From Nitrososphaeraceae archaeon (GTDB lineage Archaea; Thermoproteota; Nitrososphaeria; Nitrososphaerales; Nitrososphaeraceae), in assembly GCA_031316115.1 (NCBI GenBank), contig JALDRC010000005.1, positions 62,001 through 126,000 on the forward strand: a stretch of 64,000 nt of DNA, read 5' to 3'. Every line of letters starts with the position of its first letter. The stretch's first letter is position 1. A model generated the notes under the pieces. That model was not told the origin of the DNA and did not search any database. It saw only the letters and a list, made by a program, of their open reading frames with translations. Of this stretch, positions 42,648 to 52,028 are shown piece by piece. The translations under genes were made by a program, and so were the position numbers.

Positions 42648-44093
42648 GTGCATTCTATCAACATTTTTCATCCATTAAAAAAGGAATACATTATTTTTTT
42701 AATTTTTTTTTTAGGCTGCTTTATTAAAATTATTCCTGAATTGGTAGCATATCCCTTTCCAATAGGATATGATGTCGTAAATTACTATATTCCATCGATT
42801 CTTTACTTTGAAGAGTTAAATTTTGAAAAATTTCATATATATGTAACCTTACTGTATATTCTATATACAACATTCCATTTAAGTGCCCAAGATACGGTGA
42901 TCATTTTAGCATCAATATGCTATGGTTTACTTTCGGTTATGATTTACTTATGGTCACAAAGATTTTACCTTTCAAAAATTCAAGGGTTATTTATGACTAT
43001 ATTCGTGATATTTCAAATTTCTATGTTAAGAACAGGGTGGGATCTACATAAAGATATATTTGCCATAGTAATAATGTTGCTAGTATTTTACATCATTACT
43101 TACAAAAATCGAGATTCTTTAATCAATCTTTTTTTAATTTTGTCATTAACAGTTCTAACCTTATTTGTAGACATAATGATATCATTTTTAACATTTGTAA
43201 CTTTAATAATATATTGTACAATCCATAAAAAATGGATTTATCTATCTTCGATAATAGCAATCACTTCAATCACCCTCACAATTATATTAATTTCTAATCC
43301 TCATAATACAAATCCCATCATTAGTAATATAAATAAATTAATTAACGAAAATTTTACTATTGATATTAGATATAGTCAAATAAATATGGTTTTGTTATTC
43401 ATAAAAATAAATCTACTTAATTTACCTACATTCATTGTAGGACTCAGATATTTAAAATCGAGTATCTTTTATATATCTACAATAATTGTTTTGATGGGAT
43501 CGATGAGTTGGATCGTTCTGCCTAATACTAATTTGCTCCTTCCAGATAGATGGATAATCCTTTCTGGTTTGTTTTTATCAATTTTTTCTTTTTTTGGTTT
43601 GATTTCATTGATATATAAATCTCAAAAGTTAAGAAATCATATAATGTTCTCTGTAATTCTTTCATTTTTAATTATTATCGGATTAGCATATATGGTCATG
43701 CCTAATAACCAACCATTTCCCATCTATGCAGTATTCAGAGAACATACAGATTTTTTTATTCCTGCAAGCATGCAAACGAATGTTGTAGATATAGATCATA
43801 ACCAAGACCTCTTGACAGCAATAGAGTGGATAAATAAAAATACACAATCAAATGCAACGATATATGGAGAAAATCATCTAAAAGGATGGATGAAAGTTAC
43901 TTTAAAGGGAAATAGAACGTTTGATACTTATAATAACAACATGGTTAATAAAGAAGTAATTTATTTAATAGACCACAAAATAAAGAACCAGATTAATCAA
44001 GATGTCGATATCTTGTTTACAAAAGGAAATTTTAACATTATAAAGAATTTGTATTCAATGAATAGCGTAAACAATTTAACTAAAATGAAATAA
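42648..44093 (+). CDS. Multi-pass membrane protein, GT-C glycosyltransferase-like
   Basis: Protein of 481 aa with about ten hydrophobic segments. The first outer loop reads AYPFPIGYDVVNYYIP: an acidic residue shortly after the first helix, as in GT-C enzymes that use lipid-linked sugars. The last 80 residues are soluble, with AIEWINKNTQSNATIYGENHLKG, a pattern (W-x-N-x-N-T-x-x-N/D-A-x-I) common at the C-terminal end of archaeal membrane glycosyltransferase-like proteins. Start GTG at 42648. Likely role in surface glycan assembly is inferred from topology and neighbours only. Confidence 0.6.
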   Translation: MHSINIFHPLKKEYIIFLIFFLGCFIKIIPELVAYPFPIGYDVVNYYIPSILYFEELNFEKFHIYVTLLYILYTTFHLSAQDTVIILASICYGLLSVMIYLWSQRFYLSKIQGLFMTIFVIFQISMLRTGWDLHKDIFAIVIMLLVFYIITYKNRDSLINLFLILSLTVLTLFVDIMISFLTFVTLIIYCTIHKKWIYLSSIIAITSITLTIILISNPHNTNPIISNINKLINENFTIDIRYSQINMVLLFIKINLLNLPTFIVGLRYLKSSIFYISTIIVLMGSMSWIVLPNTNLLLPDRWIILSGLFLSIFSFFGLISLIYKSQKLRNHIMFSVILSFLIIIGLAYMVMPNNQPFPIYAVFREHTDFFIPASMQTNVVDIDHNQDLLTAIEWINKNTQSNATIYGENHLKGWMKVTLKGNRTFDTYNNNMVNKEVIYLIDHKIKNQINQDVDILFTKGNFNIIKNLYSMNSVNNLTKMK

Positions 44094-44104
44094 TAACTTG
44101 CTTA

Positions 44105-44554
44105 TTGAAATATAGAAAAGACAATAGCTGGTTTAGAAGACGTTGGTTAGATTTTAGACAAGGACACAGTATTTATTTAATCTTTCTCATGACATTTGCT
44201 AATTTTATTACAATACAGTATAAATTGTTGTTGGAGAAAATTCCATCCATAGACATTATAACTGGAGGTAATATTATAGTATTTGCTGTAATATTTGTTG
44301 CTTTATATGTTCCTTTAAGTATAATAATAGGTTATTGGCATAGAAAAAGTCAATGGAAAGTAGAAGCAGAAGCATTATTTAAAGAGAATAGAATAGGAGC
44401 AACTATGTGGTTATTTGTGATAGATCTAATTGATGGAAAAGTGACAGAACAAGAAAAAAAAGAAATGAGGGATATGTTATTAAAAATTACTAAAGGCAGG
44501 AAAAAGACATCTGATGAAAAAATCGACAATGATATAGACAATAAAGCTACTTAA
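44105..44554 (+). CDS. Two-pass membrane protein, unknown
   Basis: Predicted 149-aa protein: basic N-terminus (RKDNSWFRRRWLDFRQG), two membrane helices (about 24-40 and 56-78) and a charged cytoplasmic tail of about 70 residues with EAEALFKENRIGATMWLFVIDLIDG. Start TTG at 44105, 11 bp after the GT-C-like gene's stop, so very likely co-transcribed. No family recognised. Confidence 0.6.
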   Translation: MKYRKDNSWFRRRWLDFRQGHSIYLIFLMTFANFITIQYKLLLEKIPSIDIITGGNIIVFAVIFVALYVPLSIIIGYWHRKSQWKVEAEALFKENRIGATMWLFVIDLIDGKVTEQEKKEMRDMLLKITKGRKKTSDEKIDNDIDNKAT

Positions 44555-45324
44555 TCATGTATTAAATCATTTTACTAAAACATGAAAAAATAGATTATTT
44601 TGTATCGACTGATTCAAATGTGTTTGTCTTTTGATAAGAATATCCAATTAGAGAGATGAGGAAAGTCATTGCATAGTTTTTCGTATTAATGAATAAAATT
44701 ATGTATTGTGATTTTTTTGGAAATTACTCTTCATACCAATCGATATTTATTATATGTTTTTTAGGCAAAGATACTACTTTGGTAACTGATTCTATTTTGG
44801 ATGACAATATGTGTTTTAATTCCTCAGAAAAGCACTAGATCATATTGGAAGTTGAATAAAAGTATTTAGTATCAAGATACATGAAAGACAAGACATTTGT
44901 TTGATAGGGAAATTGAATTCAGATATTTTTTAAATTTTTTATTTGATTAATAGATAAATCTCCCCAACATATTTTCTGATATCATTATAGTAAGTATTTA
45001 TTCGTAATTCCACAAAGCCATATCATTATTTTAGAACCGAAGCAAAAGATTCAGTGAATTGATTAATGTTATTTAAAAAAGAAAAATAAAATCTTCTTTT
45101 AATGTCTGCTATTATATACCAAATTTTCATATAATTTTTACTACGTTAATTCTACCACTCAGAAGAATTATATGACATTCATCAACATATCGATATCTAA
45201 ATATAACTAAAGATTGGTAAGGATCGCGTTTTATAAGCTAATCAAGTTTTGCATTTACTGAATATACACCATATTCTTGTAGAAAGTAATTTATAATTTT
45301 AAAATCATAGCTTTAAGGGCTCTG
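44555..45324. other. Non-coding, degenerate stretch
   Basis: About 770 bp of AT-rich DNA between the membrane-protein gene and a transposase relic. No gene or RNA recognised; probably a decayed insertion zone. Confidence 0.45.
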
Positions 45325-45981
45325 TTAAGATAAGATAATATTCACCTCCTTTAACCAAAAATTATTGTTATTATTTGTTATTACATCGTTATACATAGAA
45401 GTAAAGAATTGTATCCAGTTATGAACATGAAATAGATTACATTCAATTTGCTTACAAGGATAGTAATCATCAAATGATTCAATTCTATCTTTAAAATACT
45501 GGTTTGCTCTTTCCATCAAACTTTTTTCTATTGAAGAATGTAGATAGTGTTTTAATTCAATTACATGACACGCTTCCTCTGCAATTATACCGCCATCTGT
45601 ATAGACAGTATGTTTTCCATATTTTGTAACTAATGATCTAATGAATTTTTCTGCAACAAGCATGTTTCTCTCTTCAGAAATATAGATTCCAAGCACCGAA
45701 GAGTTAATTGGTTCTATACATATCCATAACCAAAAATGTTGACTACCAATCTGAATAATTGTTTCATCTATAATAAAAGCAGTTACTCTTTTTCTTTTGT
45801 AGATCTGACAGGAACCAAACCTTTGTATCCAATTCCAAACAGAAACATGACTCCTTTTATCATCTCTAAATACTACTAATGCTTTAGATACTGCGTAGGC
45901 TCAAACCAAGAAAGCATAGATAAAGAGAATACATTACAATAAAAGAGCTGTTCTATTTCTTTCAAATTTGATTTGATTCAT
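45325..45981 (-). pseudogene. IS6-like transposase pseudogene (copy 3, best preserved)
   Basis: N-terminus MNQIKFERNRTALLL, then a stop and a frame change, then an open stretch of about 190 codons with SKALVVFRDDKRSHVSVWNW, AFIIDETIIQIG (first catalytic Asp), HFWLWICIEP, GIYISEERNMLVAEKFI, HTVYTDGG (second Asp), LKHYLHSSIEKSLMERANQY and FKDRIESFDDYYPC. This is the DDE layout of IS6-type transposases: D-E-T, T-D-G and a late Glu in the E-K-S-L-x-E-R segment. Inactivated by the stop and frameshift near 45900-45935. Terminal inverted repeats were not found by eye. Confidence 0.75.
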
Positions 45982-46075
45982 ACGATAAATATAAAGTTCT
46001 TAGCTATAGCTGTTTCTGCTTAAGTTAACAGAACCGTTAAAACAGTAATAAATCTAGGACAAATCTAGGAAATGA

Positions 46076-46912
46076 TCAAAAGGATTTGTTAATTATATTT
46101 ATACGTGATAGATAACTTTTTAATCTTTTATGCTGAATGCTCTTTAAAAATTGACGAACGTCTTCTTCATAAAGATTTACATTGTGACTTTGATAACCTT
46201 TCATCATATATAAGGCGCCTTTTGGATTTTTTAAAAATACTAAACCGATCCTAGCTATTGAATATAATGAGCTATATCCTAATGCTTTGAGTGATTTTCC
46301 ATACGAGATATAAGTTTCTTTGTTATATGAAGTCCTAGTAGGTCTATTGGTAGAACTTAATAAATCATGCAATACCTGGATTTTGTATCCTAATTGTTGA
46401 GCTTTTACTAATAAATATGTTTCAAATCCATAGTTCAGTGGATATTGTAATCCTATTTGCATCCAGAAATCACTTCGGACTATGCGGCCTGATCCTCTAG
46501 GGACAACACTATTTTCCCCATTGATTTGTCCAGAACATATTGCTAATTTATTGTTTTTATCCATATGTTCTAATATTATCGATATATAGTTTGATGGTAA
46601 AATATGATCGGCACCTAAAATCATCACATATTCACTTGGGTCAAGTTTCACTTTACTTAATCCTGAATTAATTACTCCTGCTAAAATCGGTGTTCCTTGG
46701 GCGTTAAATCCCCTATCCCTTATATCTAAAATTTCAACATTTCTGAATTTTGAAATAATATTTTTAGTATTATCTACCGAACCGTCATTTACAACTATTA
46801 TCCTATGTTCATGGATTTTTTGTTTTAGCAATGATGAAAGTGTCTCACCAATAAACTTTTCTTCGTTTCTAGCAGGAATGATTGTCGAAATTTTATATGT
46901 ATAGTTCGTCAA
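46076..46912 (-). CDS. Glycosyltransferase family 2
   Basis: Cytosolic GT-A-fold sugar transferase of 278 aa. Start YKISTIIPARNEEKFIGETLSSLLKQ, then VVNDGSVDNT (nucleotide-binding D-G-S), and the DxD-like site MILGADHILP at about residue 97. The C-terminal part (from about 200) has an amphipathic helix near LYSIARIGLVFLKNPKGAL that may attach to the membrane. Likely adds sugars to a surface glycan or glycolipid; substrate unknown. It lies alone between two transposase relics. Confidence 0.85.
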   Translation of the reverse strand: MTNYTYKISTIIPARNEEKFIGETLSSLLKQKIHEHRIIVVNDGSVDNTKNIISKFRNVEILDIRDRGFNAQGTPILAGVINSGLSKVKLDPSEYVMILGADHILPSNYISIILEHMDKNNKLAICSGQINGENSVVPRGSGRIVRSDFWMQIGLQYPLNYGFETYLLVKAQQLGYKIQVLHDLLSSTNRPTRTSYNKETYISYGKSLKALGYSSLYSIARIGLVFLKNPKGALYMMKGYQSHNVNLYEEDVRQFLKSIQHKRLKSYLSRINIINKSF

Positions 46913-47223
46913 TAGATGTATACAATAAACATATAAAGCATTAAAAAATTTTTTGATTGCAAATCATAAAGACATATATTTTTCATAGGTAATTAATTAG
47001 GTAGATCTCAAGATAATTTCAAAAAATTATATTAGTTTACAACTTATTATAATTATTTAAAAAATTTTCTGTCAGAATTAAATTATAACTAAGGATATTT
47101 TGATCCTTATAATAACAATTAACAATATTGCGATCAAAAAGATCTAAATTTTAATGTAAATGTAAAATATCGTGATAAATCCATTGAAAGATTTACTTTA
47201 TATATCAAAAGAGACTATGTTAA
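46913..47223. other. Non-coding stretch
   Basis: About 310 bp of AT-rich DNA upstream of the GT2 gene and before a transposase relic. It should hold the GT2 promoter; nothing else was recognised. Confidence 0.4.
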
Positions 47224-47940
47224 CTTAACGTAAGAGCTTTAGCTGTGAATGTTCTCTTTCTAATCTATGGTCATTAGATTATTTGAAAGAAACAGAACAT
47301 TCACATGTATAGGAATTTATTCTTTGTATTTGTACTTTCTTGGTCTCAGTCTACGAAGTACATCCAAAGCAATGGAACTGTTCAAGGATCAGAGTAGAAG
47401 TTATGTTACTGTTTGGAAATGAATTCAAAGGTAGGATCATGTCAACCTTACAAGAAAAGAAGAGTTTACGCATTCATCATAGATTAAACTATGATTCAGA
47501 TTGGTAATAAGCATTTTTGGTTATGGATCGGTATTGAACCTGTTTACAGTTCTGTGCTAGGAATCTTGATCTCAGAAGAGAGAAACATGTTTGTATTAGA
47601 GAATTTCATATGATCCCTTGTACCCCAATATGGCAGACATACAGTTTATACCAATGGAGGAACATGGTATCCTCAATCATGTAACTTTTTACATCTCAAA
47701 GATATATTGCATCCACCTTTTGAGAAAAGTCTGATTGAAGAGTAATGCAGTTTTTTTAAGATAGAACAGAATGTTTTGATTACTATCCATTCATCAAAAA
47801 GAGTAGAAATATTTGTGATCTACAACATGTATACAATTGGATTAATCTATTCATTTATCTAGATAACACAAGAGTCAGTAACACAGTTCTATACAAGATT
47901 GGAGATGAATTATTCTTAAGTAAACATAACCATAAAAGAT
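47224..47940 (+). pseudogene. IS6-like transposase relic (copy 4)
   Basis: Nearly full-length but with many lesions. Reading across frames: FERNRTFTCIGIYSLYLYF, GLSLRSTSKAMELFKDQS, SYVTVWK, FIID-like and [35 protein letters not shown], then stop, YGRHTVYTNGGTWYPQSC, LHPPFEKSLIEE, stop. Lies directly behind the stop of the flavoprotein gene at 47946 on the other strand. Same family as copies 1-3; more decayed than copy 3. Confidence 0.72.
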
Positions 47941-47945
47941 AAAAC

Positions 47946-48977
47946 TCAAAGAGAATTTACTAATTTATTCATTTTTTCGAAATTTATTTCAAATCCAAAT
48001 CTCCTTTCATCTTTTTTCATATGTCTATACATTTTCATCAACAAATGAAAGTGTTTAATAGTATTTAATTTATTATCCATTTTTAGTCTCAATATTCTGT
48101 AAACATCATCATAATAATTAAATTTCTTTAGAACTAGATTTTTATATAATTTATAGTCAAAAGTAGAAGGATTATTATCAAAAACCTCAAGAAATATCTC
48201 ACAACATAGTAATGATGGAATAATCCCTTCACCTAACATTGGAAACACACATCCAATTGATTCACCTATTCCTATTACATTATTTTGAAAAAATGGTTCC
48301 ATTCTTTTTGGTGGAGATAATCTAATAGGTCGTCCTATCTTTTTTAATATTCTAGCAGAAGGATTATTTTGGAAAAATTCCTTTATTCCATAGTATTTCC
48401 TATCTATATCTCCGGCACCAACAAAACCTTTCCCTTTATCCAAAGGAAAATACCAAAAATATCCTCTTGCTCCCTTATAACCTATCACATAGAATTCATC
48501 AAGTCCTTTGATATTTTCTACTAAATATTCATACGCAGGAATAATAAAATCTTGACTAGACTTCGGCAATAATGATCTATGCAATCCGGTACAATCGAGA
48601 ACATAATCATAGTTTGAAAAAGGAAAAGAAGATGAATTACATTTAAAATCATAAATTACATTTACATTTTTCAAAATGTCTTGTTCCCATTTTAGTTTGT
48701 CATATGTTACAAGTCCATTAAGCTCTAAAAATTCTGTCCTGTTATTAGGCAAATCCATACGTAGTTTTTCCCCTTCATGTAAAATATAATCTTCGAAATT
48801 CAATCCAGCGTTGTGTGAAAAAATTTTAAGGATATTCTTTGACGCTCCCCAAGCACATACCGCCCAATGATTTTCTTTTTTTGATGATTCAAAAATAGTA
48901 ACATCATTTCCTCTTTTTTGTAATGAGAAACCCAGATAACTTCCAGAAACTCCTGCACCAGCAATAGCTATTTTCAT
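47946..48977 (-). CDS. FAD-dependent oxidoreductase, geranylgeranyl reductase-like
   Basis: Flavoprotein of 343 aa. The N-terminal dinucleotide fold AIAGAGVSGSYLGFSLQKRGNDVTIFES (GxGxxG, then acidic end) is clear; the second FAD motif is GIGESIGCVFPMLGEGI (about 228-244), matching the GD-A-A-x-x-x-P-x-x-GEGI of geranylgeranyl reductases that saturate archaeal lipid chains. The usual Asp in GDAA is Glu here. The PxxYxWxFP-like block appears as GYFWYFPLDKG. It may act on membrane isoprenoids or on polyprenyl carriers; isolated, so specificity is open. Confidence 0.78.
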   Translation of the reverse strand: MKIAIAGAGVSGSYLGFSLQKRGNDVTIFESSKKENHWAVCAWGASKNILKIFSHNAGLNFEDYILHEGEKLRMDLPNNRTEFLELNGLVTYDKLKWEQDILKNVNVIYDFKCNSSSFPFSNYDYVLDCTGLHRSLLPKSSQDFIIPAYEYLVENIKGLDEFYVIGYKGARGYFWYFPLDKGKGFVGAGDIDRKYYGIKEFFQNNPSARILKKIGRPIRLSPPKRMEPFFQNNVIGIGESIGCVFPMLGEGIIPSLLCCEIFLEVFDNNPSTFDYKLYKNLVLKKFNYYDDVYRILRLKMDNKLNTIKHFHLLMKMYRHMKKDERRFGFEINFEKMNKLVNSL

Positions 48978-49303
48978 AAAAATAACTAAATCCTTTTTTC
49001 TTTATTAATTCTTTGAATCTGATTAAGTTCTAAAGATGTATAGAAGTTTTTAAACAAATAATCTAAAAAATTTAACATTATAATCTTTAAAGGTAATTTG
49101 ATTTGAATAGATCTTTATTTAGAAATATCTGAATTTATATTTGTAAATAATATTATTTAGTAGACATATTGTATTGATTTAGATCTAGTTATATGCTAAG
49201 TAGCTATTGTACTAATAAATAGTTACATTAAATATCATATATACTTAGTTATAATAAAAATAATAGATTAACATAAATATCTCAACACCAAACCATCTAC
49301 TAA
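48978..49303. other. Non-coding divergent region
   Basis: About 330 bp between the flavoprotein (minus) and the exported beta-helix gene (plus). AT-rich; a TATA-like atatatactta lies about 65 bp before the latter's ATG. No operator identified. Confidence 0.4.
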
Positions 49304-50143
49304 ATGAACAGAACACTAATGGCATATATGTTGGCAGCAATAGTGGCTTTCTCTGCTATTGCAGGAATAACAATGCAGCCAATACCTCTAAGTGCACAAC
49401 AAGTTACACCACAACAGACATTACCAGATCCTGTACCACTCGCAACTAGTCCATCATGTGGTCAGGTAGTAACAACAAATGTAGTTTTAACCGCAAACTT
49501 GGTTTGTGAAGAAACAGATGGAATTATAGTAGGCGCAGAAAATGTAGATATAGACCTTAACGGACATACGATCACCGGACCAGATGTAACTCCAGACGGT
49601 GCTACAGTACCAACACCAAAAGATTCTAGCAAAGTAGGAGTTATGGTGCCAAATCATAATGGCGTAACAATACGAGACGGTACCATTGAAGGATTCCAAG
49701 CTGGTATCCTGTGTACTGGATGTCAAGGACTTACTATTACAGGAGTCACTTTAAAAGATAATCAAATAGGTCAATTCAGTACTGGTGCTACAACTATATC
49801 TACTAGACTTTCAACTATAGTGGGTAATGCAATAGGTATTGCTGGACACTCGACACAACTAAGTGAAATCGTTAACAATATCATATTCGACAACGACCTA
49901 GCAGGAATAACATTAGTAAACTCAGATGACGCAAAAATATCACTGAATTCCATCACAGAATCAAATAATGGACTCTATGTAGATAACCAAAGTAATGATA
50001 ACTTTCTATTCTGGAACAATGTTAAGCTTAACACTATAGATATTAACAATGCTAATGGATTACCTGTGAATACCAATAACAACCAATTCGATCAAAATAA
50101 CTGTGATACCTCTAATCCAAGTGGTATATGTATTGGACAGTAA
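49304..50143 (+). CDS. Exported right-handed beta-helix protein (NosD-like)
   Basis: 279 aa with a clean signal peptide (MNRTLMAYMLAAIVAFSAIAG, cleavage likely before QQVTPQQ). The rest is a parallel beta-helix: repeated short segments such as DIDLNGHTI, VTIRDGTIEGF, LTITGVTLKDN, STIVGNAIGI, NNIIFDNDLAGITL and AKISLNSITESNNGLYVDN, spaced about 22-25 residues, as in NosD/pectate-lyase-like folds. Four cysteines in two pairs (C50/C66, C133/C136-like) may form disulfides. Likely a cell-surface carbohydrate-binding or protective protein. Composition is richer in T, P and G than neighbours. Confidence 0.8.
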   Translation: MNRTLMAYMLAAIVAFSAIAGITMQPIPLSAQQVTPQQTLPDPVPLATSPSCGQVVTTNVVLTANLVCEETDGIIVGAENVDIDLNGHTITGPDVTPDGATVPTPKDSSKVGVMVPNHNGVTIRDGTIEGFQAGILCTGCQGLTITGVTLKDNQIGQFSTGATTISTRLSTIVGNAIGIAGHSTQLSEIVNNIIFDNDLAGITLVNSDDAKISLNSITESNNGLYVDNQSNDNFLFWNNVKLNTIDINNANGLPVNTNNNQFDQNNCDTSNPSGICIGQ

Positions 50144-50305
50144 ATAAAATCTCCACCAATTCTTTTTTTCTAAGTCAATTTAATATAACAATAGGATAAA
50201 TTTTAATAAAAAAGTATTAAATCAAGTTTTATAATACCTTAATTTTATCGTATATTAGAGATACAAAGATTTACAAAGATTAACAAATCTAATAGGTATT
50301 TGAAT

Positions 50306-50479
50306 CTAAAAACTATTAGGGTTTTTTGAATAATAATCTGAAACTCTATATTTTAGATATTTATCCTCCGGAGAAAATTTTGCAGGTTTAGGATCAATAG
50401 TATCGACAAGACAAAAAGAACACTTGAATTTTAAAGTATATCTATTACACACTGTGCATTTCCGGAGGAGATGTTTCAT
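50306..50479 (-). CDS. nop10: H/ACA RNP protein Nop10
   Basis: A 57-aa gene too short for usual ORF callers. It reads MKHLLRKCTVCNRYTLKFKC, then SFCLVDTIDPKPAKFSPEDK and YLKYR. The zinc-like knuckle C-x2-C...C-x2-C and the PAKFSPEDKY end are diagnostic of Nop10, a core protein of the H/ACA pseudouridylation complex with Cbf5, Gar1 and L7Ae. ATG lies 1 bp after the aIF2 alpha stop, and the aIF2 alpha-Nop10 pair is a well-known archaeal operon linkage. Confidence 0.95.
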   Translation of the reverse strand: MKHLLRKCTVCNRYTLKFKCSFCLVDTIDPKPAKFSPEDKYLKYRVSDYYSKNPNSF

Positions 50480-50480
50480 A

Positions 50481-51287
50481 TTAGTGTATCAACTGCTGTT
50501 GAGTTTTCTTAGATTCTTGTCTTATAAAGTTAAAATGTCCTTCTTCGTTTTCTATTGCTAACTTGACCTTTTCTATACAATTGTTTAGAGATTTTTCAGC
50601 CATCTTAAAATTATCAGCTGCAACTACAAGTCTATACTTAGGAGCAGCAATGTATGTGATCAATATTTTTGTATTCCCTTTTGTTTCAACATTTCCCAAG
50701 ATGGATTTTATTATATCTACTCCATTTGGTTTATGAGACGATATTTCAATTATTCCTCTGATTTCGACATGTGCAAGAGAAATTTTGCTGCTTTCCACTT
50801 CAATAGTTTTATTAACATCTGCGGGAAATTCAAAGACATCTAGTACATCTATACCTTTTTTTGCAACTGCTTCAAATAGATCATATACATAGTCATATTT
50901 TGTTAGTATTTTTTCTTCAATTTCCTTGATCTGTTCTTTTGATAAATGAGTTTTGTCCTGTATTATTTTCATAAATGCATTTGCTTTTTCGTTTTTCTTT
51001 ACTTCAATGATTTTAGATTTCTTTTCCTCCCCAGATACTTGTTTTAAAGACAAATCAACTTCGGATCTTGCTCTATTGACTCGAATTACCTTTAGAACAA
51101 TCTTTTGGCCTGGTCTAACATATCTTTCGATATTTCTTATCCAGCCAGTTGCAATCTCAGAAATATGTAAAAATCCTGTGAGATCACCATATTCTTCTAA
51201 AGCTACATATGCACCATGATTAGTAACTTGTTTAACATTAGCAAAGACTATATCCCCTTCTTCTGGGATATTTTTTAAGTCATCCAT
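50481..51287 (-). CDS. aif2a: Translation initiation factor aIF2, alpha subunit
   Basis: 268 aa. N-terminal S1 domain (residues 8-84) with GDIVFANVKQVTNHGAYVAL and GFLHISEIATGWIRNIERYV, then a helical domain, then the C-terminal alpha-beta domain that binds the gamma subunit (IVITYIAAPKYRLVVAADNFK-like block). The factor brings Met-tRNAi to the small subunit. Same unit as Nop10; the cobalamin adenosyltransferase gene lies 60 bp upstream on the same strand. Confidence 0.95.
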   Translation of the reverse strand: MDDLKNIPEEGDIVFANVKQVTNHGAYVALEEYGDLTGFLHISEIATGWIRNIERYVRPGQKIVLKVIRVNRARSEVDLSLKQVSGEEKKSKIIEVKKNEKANAFMKIIQDKTHLSKEQIKEIEEKILTKYDYVYDLFEAVAKKGIDVLDVFEFPADVNKTIEVESSKISLAHVEIRGIIEISSHKPNGVDIIKSILGNVETKGNTKILITYIAAPKYRLVVAADNFKMAEKSLNNCIEKVKLAIENEEGHFNFIRQESKKTQQQLIH

Positions 51288-51347
51288 CCTTTATTTACCC
51301 AAACAAACTAAATATTAATTATGTAGCTAAATGGTAATATGGATTTA

Positions 51348-51884
51348 TTAATAATCTATTCCTTTTTTCGCTTTTATTCCTCTTTTAAATGGATGTTTGA
51401 TCTCATTCATCTCTGTTACCAAATCTGCTATCTGTATTATTTCCTTTGGTGCATAATTACCTGTTAAAACAAGAGAGGTTTTTTTTGGTTTTATTTCTAT
51501 TAGTCTTAAAACTTGATCTGAAGTAACTAGCTTTAGTTTGATTGCATAGTTAATTTCATCAAGTATTACGATATCATATGAATTTGATATTATCTTAGCA
51601 TGTGCCAGATCAATAGCTTCTCCAGCAGCCTTTTTATGTTCTTCAAATTCGTGATCATCGTCTAAGATTCCTATGAATCCTTTACCTGCTGCAATCATCT
51701 CGAATTCAGGTTCAAGTCTTTTAGAACTAGAGAGTTCTCCATAAAACCATTCTCCTTTGATAAATTGAACCATCAATACTTTTAAACCATGGCCTACTGC
51801 TCTTAAAACTATCCCTAATGCAGCAGTAGTCTTTCCTTTCCCTTTTCCAGTATAAATCAATACAATTCCATCATCTGTTGTCAT
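51348..51884 (-). CDS. cobA: Cob(I)alamin adenosyltransferase, CobA type
   Basis: 178 aa. Walker A YTGKGKGKTTAALG (about 11-24), then LRAVGHGLKVLMVQFIKGEW and VILDEINYAIKL, which are hallmarks of CobA/CobO/BtuR. It transfers the adenosyl group of ATP to cob(I)alamin. Thaumarchaeota make cobalamin and use it in methylmalonyl-CoA mutase of their carbon-fixation cycle. No other cob gene adjoins, but an MtrA-like corrinoid-protein homologue is encoded 1.1 kb away. Confidence 0.93.
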   Translation of the reverse strand: MTTDDGIVLIYTGKGKGKTTAALGIVLRAVGHGLKVLMVQFIKGEWFYGELSSSKRLEPEFEMIAAGKGFIGILDDDHEFEEHKKAAGEAIDLAHAKIISNSYDIVILDEINYAIKLKLVTSDQVLRLIEIKPKKTSLVLTGNYAPKEIIQIADLVTEMNEIKHPFKRGIKAKKGIDY

Positions 51885-52028
51885 CTTTCAGTTAATCATT
51901 TTCTGAAAATACAAATTAATATACTTGCGGGAGGTATTCGGTTATTGTAAATAATTCTGTTTACTAGTTTGATATAAATAATTAAAGAAATATTTAACAT
52001 TAAAATTTATATCATAATAAGAGTAATA

